Below, piece by piece: positions 51,706 to 63,473 of a stretch of DNA of 64,000 nt. The position numbers and the translations under genes are program-made. This stretch comes from Symsagittifera roscoffensis (lineage: Eukaryota; Xenacoelomorpha; Acoela; Convolutidae). Position 1 is the first letter of the stretch; every line of letters begins with the position of its first letter. The notes under the pieces are model-generated. The model had not been told where the DNA came from, did not search any database, and saw nothing but the letters and a program-made list of their open reading frames with translations. The DNA is taken from NCBI RefSeq assembly GCF_963678635.1, contig NC_087067.1, positions 17,615,639-17,679,638 on the forward strand, in the 5' to 3' direction.

Positions 51706-54499
51706 ATGAACCAAGGGGACCTAGCTTCGAAGCAAGCTGAAGCTCTGAAGAGACTCAAAGAAGCAAATGACTCATTCAGCGATGTGCAAAATGACCTTAA
51801 ATACAGATACAACATTTCACATCTTATCGGAACAGGTGCTTATGGATCCGTATGGCGCGCGACTAGTCTTTCGCCCAAAATTTTACCCAACCAAAGCGAC
51901 CACGTGGCTGTGAAGCGAATCAAAAACAGACAAAATGTTGAATATTGTCTGAAAAGAACCTTAAGGGAAATCAAAATTTTGAGGCATTTTAAGCACGACA
52001 ACATTGTGTATCTGTACGATGTTTTGACGAGCGGCGATCAAGCGTCTTTGTACTTAGTGTTAGATTTGATGGAAACTGATTTGCACAAAATTATTCAAAG
52101 TCCACAAGGCTTGTCAGTAGATCATGTTAGATGGTTCCTCTATCAAATCTTAAGAGCTTTGAAGTACCTTCACTCGGCTAACGTTGTACATAGAGACATA
52201 AAGCCTTCTAATCTACTTGTTAATTCAAACTGCCTTTTGAAACTTGCTGATTTTGGGATGGCGAGGTGTCTGAACGACGGATCCGAACGAGAAAATGACG
52301 AAGGTAAGCCAGTTTTATCGCCATGTGATACCGAAGGTCAAAGTTCAAACGGGGTCATCCGAGAGATGACAAGCGTTTCAGACCGAAATGGATTGAACGG
52401 CAAAAACGGTGCTGCGAAACTACAAGCTACAATGTATGTTGCTACAAGATGGTACCGAAGTCCAGAGTTGATTTTATGCCATCCGGAGTATACTACTTCT
52501 ATTGACATGTGGAGTGTAGGATGTATAGTGGCGGAGTTGTTTCTGAGAAGACCTCTGTTTCCAGGAAAATCACAAGTAAACCAACTTAATTTAATCATAT
52601 CTCTTCTAGGCTACCCTAGTCAATCCTACATTGAACGAATTAACTCTGAGCAAATTAAAGCCTATGTGAAATCTTTGCCTAAACAGACCTCACGGTCTAG
52701 CTTCATGGAGAAAATCCCTTCCTGCAATAGTCAAGAAGCGATGGATTTAATGCAGAGATTGTTAATTTGGGAGCCAAATAGCCGTTTGCCGTCCGAGCTG
52801 GCCTTAGCGCATCCCTTTCTGAAACCTCATTATAGACCCGCGGAAGAGCCTATTTGTTGTCGGAAATACGACTATGCCTATGAAAACTCTCTGGCTAACT
52901 GTGACCAACTTAATTCTGCAATCAAAACTGAAATCGAAAAATTGGCCGAAGTTAGAAGGAGGCTGTCAAAAATGATGAAAAAACGCGATGATTCTCAACT
53001 TGTTATTCGAAATGAAACGTGCATTGAAGTTAAGGAAGAACGGTTTGATGATCTGATTTGTCAGGAAACAATTGATCAAAAATCTGAATATCAGCTAACT
53101 GGCGATGATTTAGGTAGAAGGGAGCAAAGTTTGGATGTTAAAGCGAAGCTCAGAGCGGCTATTTTGAGCGACGCTTGGAGGTCAAAAGGTCAGAGACGAA
53201 CAAGAACGGGTCGGCCTAAAAATAGCTCGAAAGTCACGAAAAAGAAAATAGAAGAAACTAGAAATGCTGCTTACTCCAAGGTTGATGCCAAGGTTGAAAA
53301 CCATAACACAAACGATACAAAAGCACAAAATTCAAGTTTAAGTTGCCGATTTAATGTAGTATCGAAACCAGTAATAAAACCAACAACCGTTAAGACTCCT
53401 ACCTTGACGAAACAGGAAGTTATATCAGTTGCTACTCTAAAAACAAATAATGCGCCATTTACTGTACGAATTGTAACTGGCTCTTCAAATGAACATGCAA
53501 ATAGACCTCAAATTGTGACACTTTCATTTATACAACCAAAAACTACCGCAAGTTTCCCGAAAGCAGGTATAATTCCAGTGCCGAAATTTCCCTGCGCTGA
53601 AAAGACCTCGACAGGGAATGAGTTTAAAGCGTTAAAAGACAATGAAAGACTCCCGTATAGAAGTATTAGCAGAGCAAGTTTAATTAGAAGTGCCCAAATG
53701 CCATTTAGAAACACCCCAGCGAAAAGGGATACAAATGATGAAAACAAATTTCTTCAAACATTTTCGATCCCGACTACTCCGAAAACCGAGATCTCGAATC
53801 GACGTGAACAGAATTTTAAAAACGAAGAATGTGAAAATGGAAACATTGATCAGATTGTTTCATCTTCGGGAGAATTCGACTTACAATCTGGAAGTCTGTG
53901 CAAACCAAATTCTAGTTCGCGTTCAGATAATAGAACAACGAATTCTAATGCGCCTACTAGCAGACTGTCAACTATTCCGATTGACCACTGCTCGTATCCA
54001 CAATCTTTTAAAAGCAAATCACCCTCAATGCACGATTTCAAACCTGACAAATTAAATTGGGGCACAACAACTGAATGTGATCAAAAGCAAAGTGTGCACG
54101 TATCGAAGTCTGTCCCACTGATGGACTCAACAGATGTCAAGAGTAAAAATAGTTTTGAACTCTATCGCAATTCACCTACCATATCTGATGATCACGATTT
54201 GCTTGATCACGACACAGAAAAAATGCAAGCGTTTTTACCTAGTTTGTACACAGGTAAACAAAATATAGGCTCGAACTCAATCAAAAATCGAATTCAGGGT
54301 AAAAACAGTTTCGAAGTAAATGACACACAAATGATATCTGCAACAGTAGGTGCTTCTCAGAACTCATCGGCGTCAACGGTTCCTGGAAATGCGAATGAAT
54401 TAGACGATTTGGTCCAGAAAATGTCATCCTCGTCTCTTAGAAATGACATTCATCCATTCGCTGATTTTTTAGATGTTCCGTTGTCGGCTGTCTTAACAG
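51706..54499 (+). CDS. MAPK7: MAPK7 exon 1: kinase domain and most of the C-terminal region
   Basis: Open from ATG 51706 to TAA 54595-54597. The likely splice point is cag|gtaaac after 54253 or acag|gttggc after 54499; both leave phase 1. Sequence between them (ASQNSSASTVPGNANELDDL then VQKMSSSSLRNDIHPFADFL) looks coding, favouring 54499, while the donor at 54253 is the better match. The kinase domain is intronless, unlike vertebrate MAPK7. After the kinase come a basic cluster (SKGQRRTRTGRPKNSSK VTKKK) and a Ser/Asn/Thr-rich disordered region. Confidence 0.85.
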
Positions 54500-55830
54500 G
54501 TTGGCAAAAATTTTTTCAAACTAATCCCAGCAACCATTTAATAGGGAGGAAAGCCAGTCATCCTACTATGAAAGTGGTGGAGGAAATTTTGATTTAATGA
54601 TGTTTTTTTTCCACCTACATCAATCTCTTTTTTTTGTGTCGAGACGATTTTTTGTTTTTTTTTACCAACTAATTAAAGGCAAAGGGAAGGTCCAAAATTG
54701 TTTTTTTTTTGGTGCCGCTATTACTTTAGATAAAATGATGATTTTTTGGTTGTTTAAATGGCTAGCCATGAATTTTAGCAGGGGCAGATCTAGGATTTTC
54801 TTGAGGGGGGCGGATTTTCAAAACAATTTCGAAAGTTTTGTCGACCTTTTTTTGTAGGTCGACCAAATTGATTTTCCGAGCTCTCCCAAAGCACTAAAAA
54901 GACTCTGCTTTGACCAAAATTTCTGCACCGCAGGCAAAATTTTGAAAAAAAACAGGCAAATAAAGGCGTTTTTAGACACTTTTCGGAAAATGTTTACCAA
55001 AAAATCGCGTTTTTTCGGCGCGCGTTCCGCGCTCAAAATTAATAAAGATGGGCGCCAAAGGCGCCTCTAAAATGATTTTAAGGTCAATCAGCCAAAAATG
55101 GATATCTCAAAATAGTATAAAGGGGGGGGGCACTTTGGGTCGGCAGGGGGTCGAATCCCTGAGCCCCCCCCCCCCCCCTAAATCCGCTACTGAATTTTAA
55201 ATCTGCTCCCCTACAAAAACCGTTTTTTGTTTTGGTTACTTTTTTAATGTTTTTCATAAAACTTTCCCGATCCTTCTTTCTTTGTGATTAAGCGAAATTG
55301 AAGATAATTTCCGCACCTAGGTTTATTATTTCAACCATCAATCTTGTCTCTGGCAATAGTTTGTGTTATTTTTAACGAAGCATTTGCATTTAGGAAGTGA
55401 TGACAGACTGAACTGCTCGAAGGTGGAATCACAGTTCTTGCCTATGCACCATTCTCCGTTTGCACAACAAACAAACTGCAGCTTCAAATCAGACCACGTG
55501 CCGCAAACAGGGATGGGAGGACACTTCATACCCGAACACGAGGACAATCATGATGACGTCACAATAACGAACAATGGTGCACAGTTCATCCCGACGGAGG
55601 ACGAAACTTCAGCCCAGTTGAACCAGTTTCTACGAGAGCCAGAGCCAAATATGTTACCCAGAGGTGAACAAACTTTATTGCCGAGTGCTTACGACCTGGA
55701 AAACTGCATAGAAGATTGCCGTTCTGTGTTTGATATCACATCAGCCGAAATGCAGGAAATCGAAAATGAACTGAAAAAAGACTTCTCCTGTCTAGACTTT
55801 AGTCTGCTAGAACTAGAATCTCCCAGTTGA
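51706..55830 (+). CDS. MAPK7: ERK5-type MAP kinase, whole coding region
   Basis: Big MAP kinase with an N-terminal kinase domain (about residues 35-395) and a long C-terminal region that in ERK5 acts as a transcriptional activator. Join 51706-54253 or 51706-54499 with 55394-55830; both donors are phase 1, giving 994 or 1,076 residues (human 816). Visible kinase motifs: GTGAYGSV loop 42-49, ATP Lys70, helix-C Glu88, HRDIKPSN 162-169, DFG 182-184, TMY 242-244 and YVATRWYRSPE. ERK5-specific similarity: RHFKHDNI, VLDLMETDLHKIIQSPQ, the EEP...YDYAYE segment, and AKLRAAILSD after the kinase. The C-terminal end (DITSAEMQEIENELKKDF) resembles the human ERK5 end. TEY is replaced by TMY and the activation loop is about 40 residues longer than usual. 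Start chosen at the first ATG. Confidence 0.9.
54500..55393 (+). other. MAPK7 intron, mostly a family C insertion
   Basis: The exon frame stays open for 98 more bases to 54597. The core of the intron is a family C element (54779-55192). Ends with the acceptor tgcatttag at 55393. Confidence 0.78.
54779..55192 (+). repeat. family C: non-autonomous hAT-like element with target duplication
   Basis: Starts CAGGGGCAGATCTAGGA and ends with the inverse ctaaatccgctactg, giving the CAG..CTG ends usual in hAT elements. Flanks are aattttag (54771-54778) and aattttaa (55193-55200), an 8-bp target duplication with one change, as expected for hAT. A C-run lies at about 55164-55178 near the right end. No transposase is encoded in its 414 bp. 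Confidence 0.85.
55394..55830 (+). CDS. MAPK7: MAPK7 exon 2: acidic C-terminal end
   Basis: Acceptor tgcatttag, phase 1 in. Encodes SDDRLNCSKVESQFLPMHHS, later ETSAQLNQFLREPEPN and finally DITSAEMQEIENELKKDF, SCLDFSLLELESPS, then TGA at 55828-55830. Acidic-hydrophobic composition fits an activation domain. The end aligns in pattern with human ERK5 (ADIESLQREIQMDSPMLLADL). Confidence 0.85.
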
Positions 55831-56559
55831 TTAGAATGTATTTTTCATGTTTTAGAGATAGTTTTGCGTTGGATTAGTGGAAGTTGAACTGAACTCGATT
55901 TAAAAATTAAGTTTTTCGATATTGTATATTTATGGAATGGCGAAAATGGGAAAGTTTGAGGTTATACAGAATGAAGCAGAACACTTATTTGACTCAGTAT
56001 CATTGAAAACTGGGTTGGGAGACCTCAAAGTCAAAACATAGGCTATCAATATTAGATAATTCTCTCAGTTTGCTGGTTTCTGCATTTAATCTTTTAACCT
56101 TGGTTTGATTTAGCCAATGAAAAATCTAACTTCTAAGTTTTGACCAAAACCAATGAGATATTTGTTTTGTTGCCTTGCGATAAGAGTTCGTTTCAGTTCA
56201 GCTAGTCCAATTTTAATGTAGGCTTCTTTAATTTATTTTCCACTTGAACAATTTTTATGTCCTTTTTGGCAATAGTTAGCTTAGTTGAAATTTCATTGTT
56301 GTGTAACTTTATTGTATCTTCATGTAGAAAAATGCCTTTCCTTTCTTTCAAATTCAATTAAATACTTCACAAAGATGTTTTCAAATGAGAATTTTGAAAA
56401 AGGTCGCACATGATTCATAATAATCTGGTAATGATCTTTGTATGATATCATGGAGTAGAGGAGATTATTTCTGAGCAAATAGCACCTAATTTTCCGAGTT
56501 AATTTTTAAAGACACAAAAACGGGGACCATTTTTTTCTAACAGGCTAATGTTTTAGCCC

Positions 56560-57394
56560 AAAATGTAAAAATTTACGTTCGATTTTTCGAGATTCGACTT
56601 TGATTTCTTTTTAAGTTCAGTTGATTTCCATTGTTAAAAGGGAAGGCAACCTCCATTCTCGAACAGCAAAACGTAAAATTCACGAAAAACGCGATCGACT
56701 TCTGGTTTCGAACGTGTATCAGATTTCCCTGCGGTATTTACACACAAGCAAAGATTGTGTGATAGTATGAACTCTCTTTTTTTCCAACTTTAGTTGCAAA
56801 GATTGTTGCGACGCAAATATTGTTGCGACAAAAAGTGTTCATTTTGAAATCGTTCAAATTTATCCAAAAACCAGCTATTAAGTACAGCCAATGCTAAGGA
56901 TACACTGACTATTATATTACAAATAGCACTAGTAGCGTAGATGAAGGGATGGAGACCCGCAACAAAATAAGAGGGTTCAGACCTGGGCAGCGTCGGATGT
57001 TTTTAATGAACTTTTTCGTATACTAGTAAATATGCGTCCGCTCTATAAATTGAGGCATGTTAGTTGGTAAATTTCTTTTTTTTTTTTCAAATTGACTGGT
57101 ACTGCAACTTGGCCTCTGTGTAAAAGATTACTATTAATGCAGTTTGTCTCAAATTGGATTAATATTATCATAAAAGCACCAGTCATAAATTCAGTGAACT
57201 TATGGTGATATATTTTTCTTTTAAAATCGAAAGCAAGTTTTTTAAATAACAAGTTAGGTTTTTGCTGTTCCCTTCAGTTTTTTCTGGCATATCTTTATTC
57301 TTTGAAAATCAAAGGTTGAAGTTTGTTCATGGAAAAATATATTTTTGTCTGTTATCGTGCGTTCATTATTTTTTCCAACTGTCAGTTGGCTATG
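56560..57394 (+). repeat. family A element split by family B
   Basis: The A sequence runs tgatttctttttaagttcag to cagatttccctgcggtat (about 56737), stops, and resumes at 57124 with actattaatgcagtttgtct and caaattggattaatattatc. It ends gtgcgttcattattttttcc, ccaactgtcagttggctatg at 57394. The gap is exactly one family B element. Confidence 0.82.
56738..57123 (+). repeat. family B element inside family A, borders defined
   Basis: TTACACACAAGCAAAG at the left and GGCCTCTGTGTAA at the right: terminal TTACAC/GTGTAA inverted hexamers. The 5' end folds as CACACAA/TTGTGTG with a seven-base loop. A tRNA-like block lies at about 56942-57000 (gatggagacccgc, gggttcagacctggg). Length 386 bp. The nested position gives the clearest view of this family's limits. 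Confidence 0.82.
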
Positions 57395-57625
57395 TTAAAA
57401 TGTTCGAGTCTTCAGAAGATTTGAAAGACATAGCACCGGAAAGACAATAAATCTGTAAATAAACTACTAGTAGCTTTTTTATTGAATCATAAAAAATTAA
57501 ATTCTTCTTTGAAAATAAAATGAAATTTGAACCTCAGTTCTAAAATCGTTTAAAAATCAAACAGTTCGTCTTGACGCTGCTTAATTGACGCTCCGTATAC
57601 ACTAACCGAAAATAGGTAACTATTA

Positions 57626-58780
57626 TTACACATGCAAAGCGTAGTTTATTTTTACGAAGAATTTTTTTCTTAGCTAAGTCGCAAATAAAAGTGCTCATTT
57701 GGCGGACTTTTTGGTATCTTTCATTTTGATCATACTTAGGCGTAAACAAATTAACAGCATTTGTTGTTGCTTTATTTTTGGTTAGTGTTATTTCCTGTTT
57801 GAGGCATCAGTTTTTATGAAAATGAAAGGGATTTGTTTTTTTTGTTTTTTTGCAAAGCTTAGGAAAAATTTTCCACTTCCAACAGAAATCTCAATTTGAC
57901 CAAAACTACAGTACCGTTTTTCAAAAAATGATGCCACTGTGCGAACCAGTTGCTCTTTTATGTGCCTGCATATTTGCATAATTAGCTAGTCTCTTTTCAG
58001 TTTACCCCACGTTCTAGGGCCTTCGAAAATTTCAGAAGAGGGATTTTTGACCCGATTATCTTGAAATTTTTCACTTTCTCAAGGCTAAAAGCACAAACCT
58101 GAGTTGGAGGTTTCAATTAAAGAATAATTTTTGGTGATCTTTCTTTCTCAAGCGGTTATTCACTAAACTCGGAGGAAAAAAAATGGCTTCAAACAAGTCA
58201 ATTTTTTGACATTTTGGTTAAATTAAAAAACTATGCTCAAAAAACTACCCTGCCAAATATTATATTAAGGGTTTAACCAAAATAAAACAACCAGTTATAT
58301 GAATCTTCCCTGCGCAAGTGGACATGTTCTGCGTTTTGAAAATTGTATGTCCATAGAAAATGTCCAAATTTGTTTTGATTTCTGCACGTTTTTTTTGGAA
58401 ACATCTTTTTTATCTCTTCAAAAAATAACCCTCTGCTTTTGATATTGATAGTTCATTCAAATTAACCTTGTGCTTAGATGCTCTCTGTTTAATCCGTTTT
58501 ACCAATTTTGAAGAAAATCCAATATGTATTTTGCAAAAATCCATTTTTTGAAATTTTTACTGTTTTGTTTAAGAAACTTCCTCACTATCTCGAAAAGTAC
58601 TTCTTAAATTTGAATATAAGGTTTCAATTTAAAAATCAGGGGATGGAAATCTTCGCTGCGCAAAAATTTGTTCCCATGCTTAAGGAGAGAAACGTTTTGG
58701 TTTTTATTAAAACCAAATTTTCGGTTTTTTGATAGTTTATTGGAATTTTCACTTTTTTCAGCAGCTTTGCCTCTATGTAA
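57626..58780 (+). repeat. long form of family B with internal tandem modules
   Basis: Starts TTACACATGCAAAGC and ends AGCTTTGCCTCTATGTAA, so the two ends are imperfect inverses. It has ctaagtcgcaaataaaagtg, then 57830-58760 with the same roughly 170-200-bp modules as 24230-25180, including the shared atgtgcctgc-tatttNgc and cccacgttctaNggcctt. 1,155 bp; no coding frame. Confidence 0.75.
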
Positions 58781-59261
58781 AATACATATAAAACAATTAT
58801 GTAACAGTTACAAAAGTCATGCAAATCTCAATCATATGTCAGCAGAAGTCTGAATCTTATTATTTTCCTGGCTTAAATACTTTGCGCATTTTCGGTTGGT
58901 GTATGTATAATTCGGCTGGGGTATTCACACTGTTAATTTGTTTGCAGAATCTCTATTATTGATCAAATCACGACTTTTTTGAGATGACAGAAAATCCAAC
59001 TGCATCTGCCTGTATTTGCGACAAAAAAATCTGAACTACTCAAAAACAATTTCTTTTCTACTTCTAAATAGTTCAAATTTTGAATGAAGTGTAAATAGTT
59101 CGAATCACGTCGGAAATTGTCTGGATATGTTAACGCACTAGATAAAAACGAGTTTCGAGATCAGGGTTGTCAGAAACAAATACAAGTCTTATTAATCAAT
59201 TGAATGACTCTTATGTGCATTGATCTCTTATTTCCGTTTCATTTTTTAAAACGAGCAACCA

Positions 59262-59395
59262 TTTGCAAGCGTTATCAAATCGGAATGTAGACTTTTTTCT
59301 AGTTAACAACTAGTTTAACGAAATTAATTGAATCAAATATGCTGACATGCTCAATTTCATAAAATGTCAAATTTAACTCCCGTTACTATTCAAAC
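59262..59395 (+). repeat. family S-related 5' block
   Basis: Matches 26326-26440 closely: gcaagcgttatcaaatcgga, taacaactagtttaacgaaa and gacatgctcaatttcataaa. The start has decayed (the upper stem strand reads gagcaaccatttgc). Confidence 0.62.
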
Positions 59396-59639
59396 TTTTG
59401 TATGAATAATTGTAGAATACTGCTGATGATTTTCTACCGATGATTTTTCGGTTTCATGCTTTCGACTTAAGCTCTGTCGGTTTAGCTTTCAAATAATGGG
59501 GTTCCTGGTTGATAAAACAGGTATTAAGAAAATGTATGCATTCGGGTTTTATATATTTTTATTGGAGAGTCCTCCCTTTTCCCTGTATGCCTCCATAATC
59601 TCCTAGTCTCTTTCCACCTTTACTTGACTCTGACTTCTA

Positions 59640-60190
59640 AAAAATGTATGGGTGAGTTTTCGATCCATATTTTTTTATTAAATTTTCTCAAAACTTTTTT
59701 CTCAAAATTGCGATTTTGGTATCAAAAAAGAGAGCAAGTTGCGAGAAGCTCCCCTGCATTAACGGCTACTACCAATTTTTTTGACGCTCAAATATTATAG
59801 CCCGAGGAAAAATAAAACTTTCAATTTTATAACCGTTTTTTGAAAATTTTTGACTCTTCTGGAAAACTACTTTTCTAAATCTGAGTTTTTGATTTCAATC
59901 GAAAAAAGGGTTGTGGGAAGTTCTCGTGCTTAAACGGCTCTGCCCAATTTTTTGACCGAAAAGTTATGAACTTAGGAAAAGCCAAGAGTGTTATTCTTTT
60001 ACAGTTTTTGAAATTTTTTGACTTTTCTCAAAAACTACACTTCCAACGAGTCATAGTGTTGAGAAGCGGCTTCGTTTTTGTGAGCTGGACTGAAAATTGG
60101 GTTCGTACCTTATTTATATCCAGTGCTGTTTTCAGAAATTTTGATTGGTCAAGATGGTGTTTTGTAGCGCCGCAACCAAATTTTTAACGC
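59640..60190 (+). repeat. free-standing tandem modules like the family B interior
   Basis: Three diverged repeats of about 185 bp with ctcaaaactNNttNtcNaaa, gagaagctcccctgcattaa / ggaagttctcgtgcttaaac and acggctNctNcccaattttt. Similar to the modules inside 24003-25540 and 57626-58780, but no family B ends are seen nearby. Confidence 0.55.
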
Positions 60191-60387
60191 TGCACAGAGA
60201 AGCAAGACAATTAAGCGTTATAATTTGTGATTGAAATTAAAAAGAAAATTTGAAACCATTTCAAGAAGTCGGAACAAGTTTCTCGCTCTGTTTCAATTAC
60301 GTTTTTAGCTTTTCACCGAAATGTGATTACTTACTCACTGTTTAAGGTGAATTTGCTTTTAGTAATTGTTTTAAAACTTGTCAAAAT

Positions 60388-60756
60388 CAGGGGCGGATCT
60401 AGGATTGTCTCGGAGGGGGGAGGATTTTCAAAAAATATCGGTCAAATTTTTTTATATCGGTCAAATTGGTTTTCCGAGCACTCCCAGAACATGAGAAAGA
60501 CTCAAATTAGACTAGAAGTCTTACGCCGTTGGGAAAATAATGAAAAACTTGGCAAAAGCAGTTTTTGGCTCTTTTTTGAAAAATATGGACCAAAAAATTG
60601 CACTTTTTCGGCGCGCGTTTCCCTTCAAAATTATTGTATATTGGCGCACAAGGCACCTTTATAAAAACTGTAGGGTTGGTCGGCCTAAAATGGGTGTCTT
60701 AAAATAATACCAAAGGGCGGACCCTTTGGTTGGTGAGGGGGTCGAATTCCTGAGAG
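60388..60756 (+). repeat. family C (hAT-like) element, right end lost
   Basis: Starts CAGGGGCGGATCTAGGA; shares ggttttccgagcactccc, tttttcggcgcgcgt, ttggcgcacaaggcacc and ttggtgagggggtcgaa with the other family C copies. No inverse end. Confidence 0.75.
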
Positions 60757-62031
60757 GGCGTCCGAGAAGGATGGAAACCGCATAAAGCCATGTTTCAAGG
60801 AAAATTTAGTGGTTTGAAACAAGAAGACGTGCTTCAATTTCGTACAACTTCGTAGGAGAAATTCGGATTTTTTTGCATGTAGTTTGAACAGATGGAAATA
60901 TCACCCTCTGATGTCTTTTTGGTTAAGGCAGCCAAATGCACCTAGTTCTGCTTTTTCAAAATCGATCAAAACGTTTTCTGGATTGACCTCTCCAAAAAGA
61001 GTCTTAAGCACAGTTGGGAATCTAATATGTTAATTAGCGCTTTTTTTTGTAAACAGGGCCTAAACGCAAGCTGAATGAAACCCGTCCATCTGTATGTGGG
61101 TTGTGTAAAGTTGATAAAACTGACCAAGGCAATTTTTAAGGGTGCCGTCAATGAACCAGTTTTGGTTGTACATTTGTTCGGTTGAGAGGTTTCCCAACTT
61201 AAAGTTTTTTCTGACTATTCAATGAGTTTAACAGTGAGATAATGAATGCAGATTACAATAGTTTTATATTCAAATTAAGTTGTTGAACGTCATTTTGCCT
61301 TAGATTTGCATAGGCATTATCTTAAAAGGGGATATTTTGGTCTGGGAAATTTTAACATAGTACTGATCGTAATCAGATCTTCATCCAAAAATCCAAATGT
61401 TGTGATGTTGTTTGTTTTTATAATTATCACATTTCTAACAATGTCGGAGTTGTTATTCAATTCCAAGTTTTTCCTACCAATTTTGGAATGCAGTAGGTTC
61501 TCAATTCGTTGAAGCTCTGCTGAAATGGACTTGCTTCGATCAAGTCTAATATCGTATGCACGCAGCTTATGTCTGTGTGCTAAGAAAAGCTAGCGTTGAG
61601 ATCTTATTTCAGAAGGGGTTTCTCATTGATATCGTTGGATGCTTGGTGCTCTGGTTTCAACACAAAAGATGGCTTAAAACTTTAAATTACCATGTCAAAT
61701 TTATTGATTATTCTTCCTGTACGAAACTCAAATGATAAGAGAGCTGAATTGTTTTCATATTGGAAGAAGCTGTCCAGTGAAGAAGGCATAATCCTTCTGT
61801 GTCGCAGCATGCGATGAAAACTTGACCTTTCTTACCCCAACCTATTTATCCTATTTTTTGTTACCCTACATGGTTTCGTCCATTTTTTTACACCGCTAGC
61901 TGTTTACTCCATTTTCGCTCTCAATTGCCTCTTCAACCCCCGTAGATTTTAAGTCGACTAACTTTTCAAACCACCACCATGTATTATAGCGAGTGTGGGT
62001 GAATGCCATAGTGGGTTGACCCCCACAGAAC

Positions 62032-62171
62032 AAAAATGCTTATCATACAATTCCGTTGTATGGAAAAAAATGCTTATCATGTGATTTGAATGCAATGTTT
62101 TATACGCTATTGAATTTTATGAAATTGTAAGCATTTTTTCCATAGTATGCAATTGTATGATAAGCATTTTT
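62032..62171. repeat. small palindromic element, 140 bp
   Basis: Left arm aaaaatgcttatcatacaat through atggaaaaaaatgctta; right arm is its inverse, taagcattttttccat through attgtatgataagcattttt. Arms of about 45 bp with few mismatches enclose about 50 bp, so nearly the whole element can fold back. Confidence 0.85.
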
Positions 62172-63473
62172 GGTCAGCCCGGGATAGGGGGTGACTCACT
62201 ATTAATGCCTCACGGAAATAGCATTCACGCCAAACGATTGCAGAGAAAGAATAGTGGGTCAAAAAGTAGGGGGGGGGGGGGATAGGGTTAATGAAGAAGA
62301 GTATGGGGTAGAGAGGACGGTTTGTATATGAAATTAACAAATAATGTGATGAGCGTCCTGTGATATTTTAACATGACTCATCAAAGCTGTTATGCTTGCT
62401 GCTAGACACATGGTAGATAGTGGCAACTAGGCAGACAGTAGCAGTGGCAGACTCTTGTTCTGATCTGGAAGCCGACCACCATAGCACAGCTTCTGGCCCT
62501 TTTTTCGATTCATTTCCATCAGTCTGCCTCAATCTATATTATTTCATTGCAAACCAAGAAAAAAATCTAAATTTCATCAATCGCAGACGAAAAGTGTATT
62601 CTTCTACCGTCTCCCCTGTCTGTCTTTTTGTTAGTTTTTACTTATTGAAAAAAAAGTTTTGCGCAAAGCCAGGTAGCACATATAACCAATCTTGAGAAAA
62701 ATTATGTCATAAACAAGCCCCCCCAGTCGTGATTTGAACGACGTAAAATTTCTTTTAAAAACTCTAGTTTTTCTTTTACTTTCAGTTGCACCAATAATTG
62801 TACTGAAGTTATTTATGATCAATTCAGGCCTAGTTTTGAGTCTCTTCTGGAATAATTGTATGCAAAAAATATACAAAACTGGACGTGGACACTCGTCTGG
62901 GTACTTCTGATGTTATAAGGCTACGCTATTTTGGACCAATGAAACGAATACTGCTGTTTTGCATTTCTTAACGATATCACTTGAAAATCTGATATATATT
63001 TTTTGTTAGGTTATTAAAGATCAGTACTAAAACTCATGATTGGTTGTATGAAATGAAATCTTTAAACAGAAACTTGAAAATCCAAAAACAGTTTGCAACT
63101 AAAAAAAATGCCATGGTAAAATAAGATTTAGTGCATTTTCTGTAAATCATACTGAATTTTTTTTTAAATGGAACAAATCTAGCTTTGGCAGGCTGACAAA
63201 AAGTCTTCCCTCATTGGTCTGTGATTGTCGCAGTGTTGTCCGCAGTTACCACCTTTAATTGTAAAGTAATCAATTAAATCACATTTTTGAAATAACCTTT
63301 CAAAAAGGGGTTGTGGGGTGGATTATTGCAGGGAAAAAACTCTTGTATGAGTAACCATTGAGATTGAGGTAATCCATAATAGGCGGAAGCATAGTAAACA
63401 ACAAGTCACCTTGTACAAACTTTGATGAAAAAAGAAAAAAAATTTGTTTCTCTGTTTTTTTTGTTTATCGACG

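Noticed and set aside
60323-60664. 113-codon frame
   Set aside because: Mostly the family C element read in one frame; other copies do not keep the frame.
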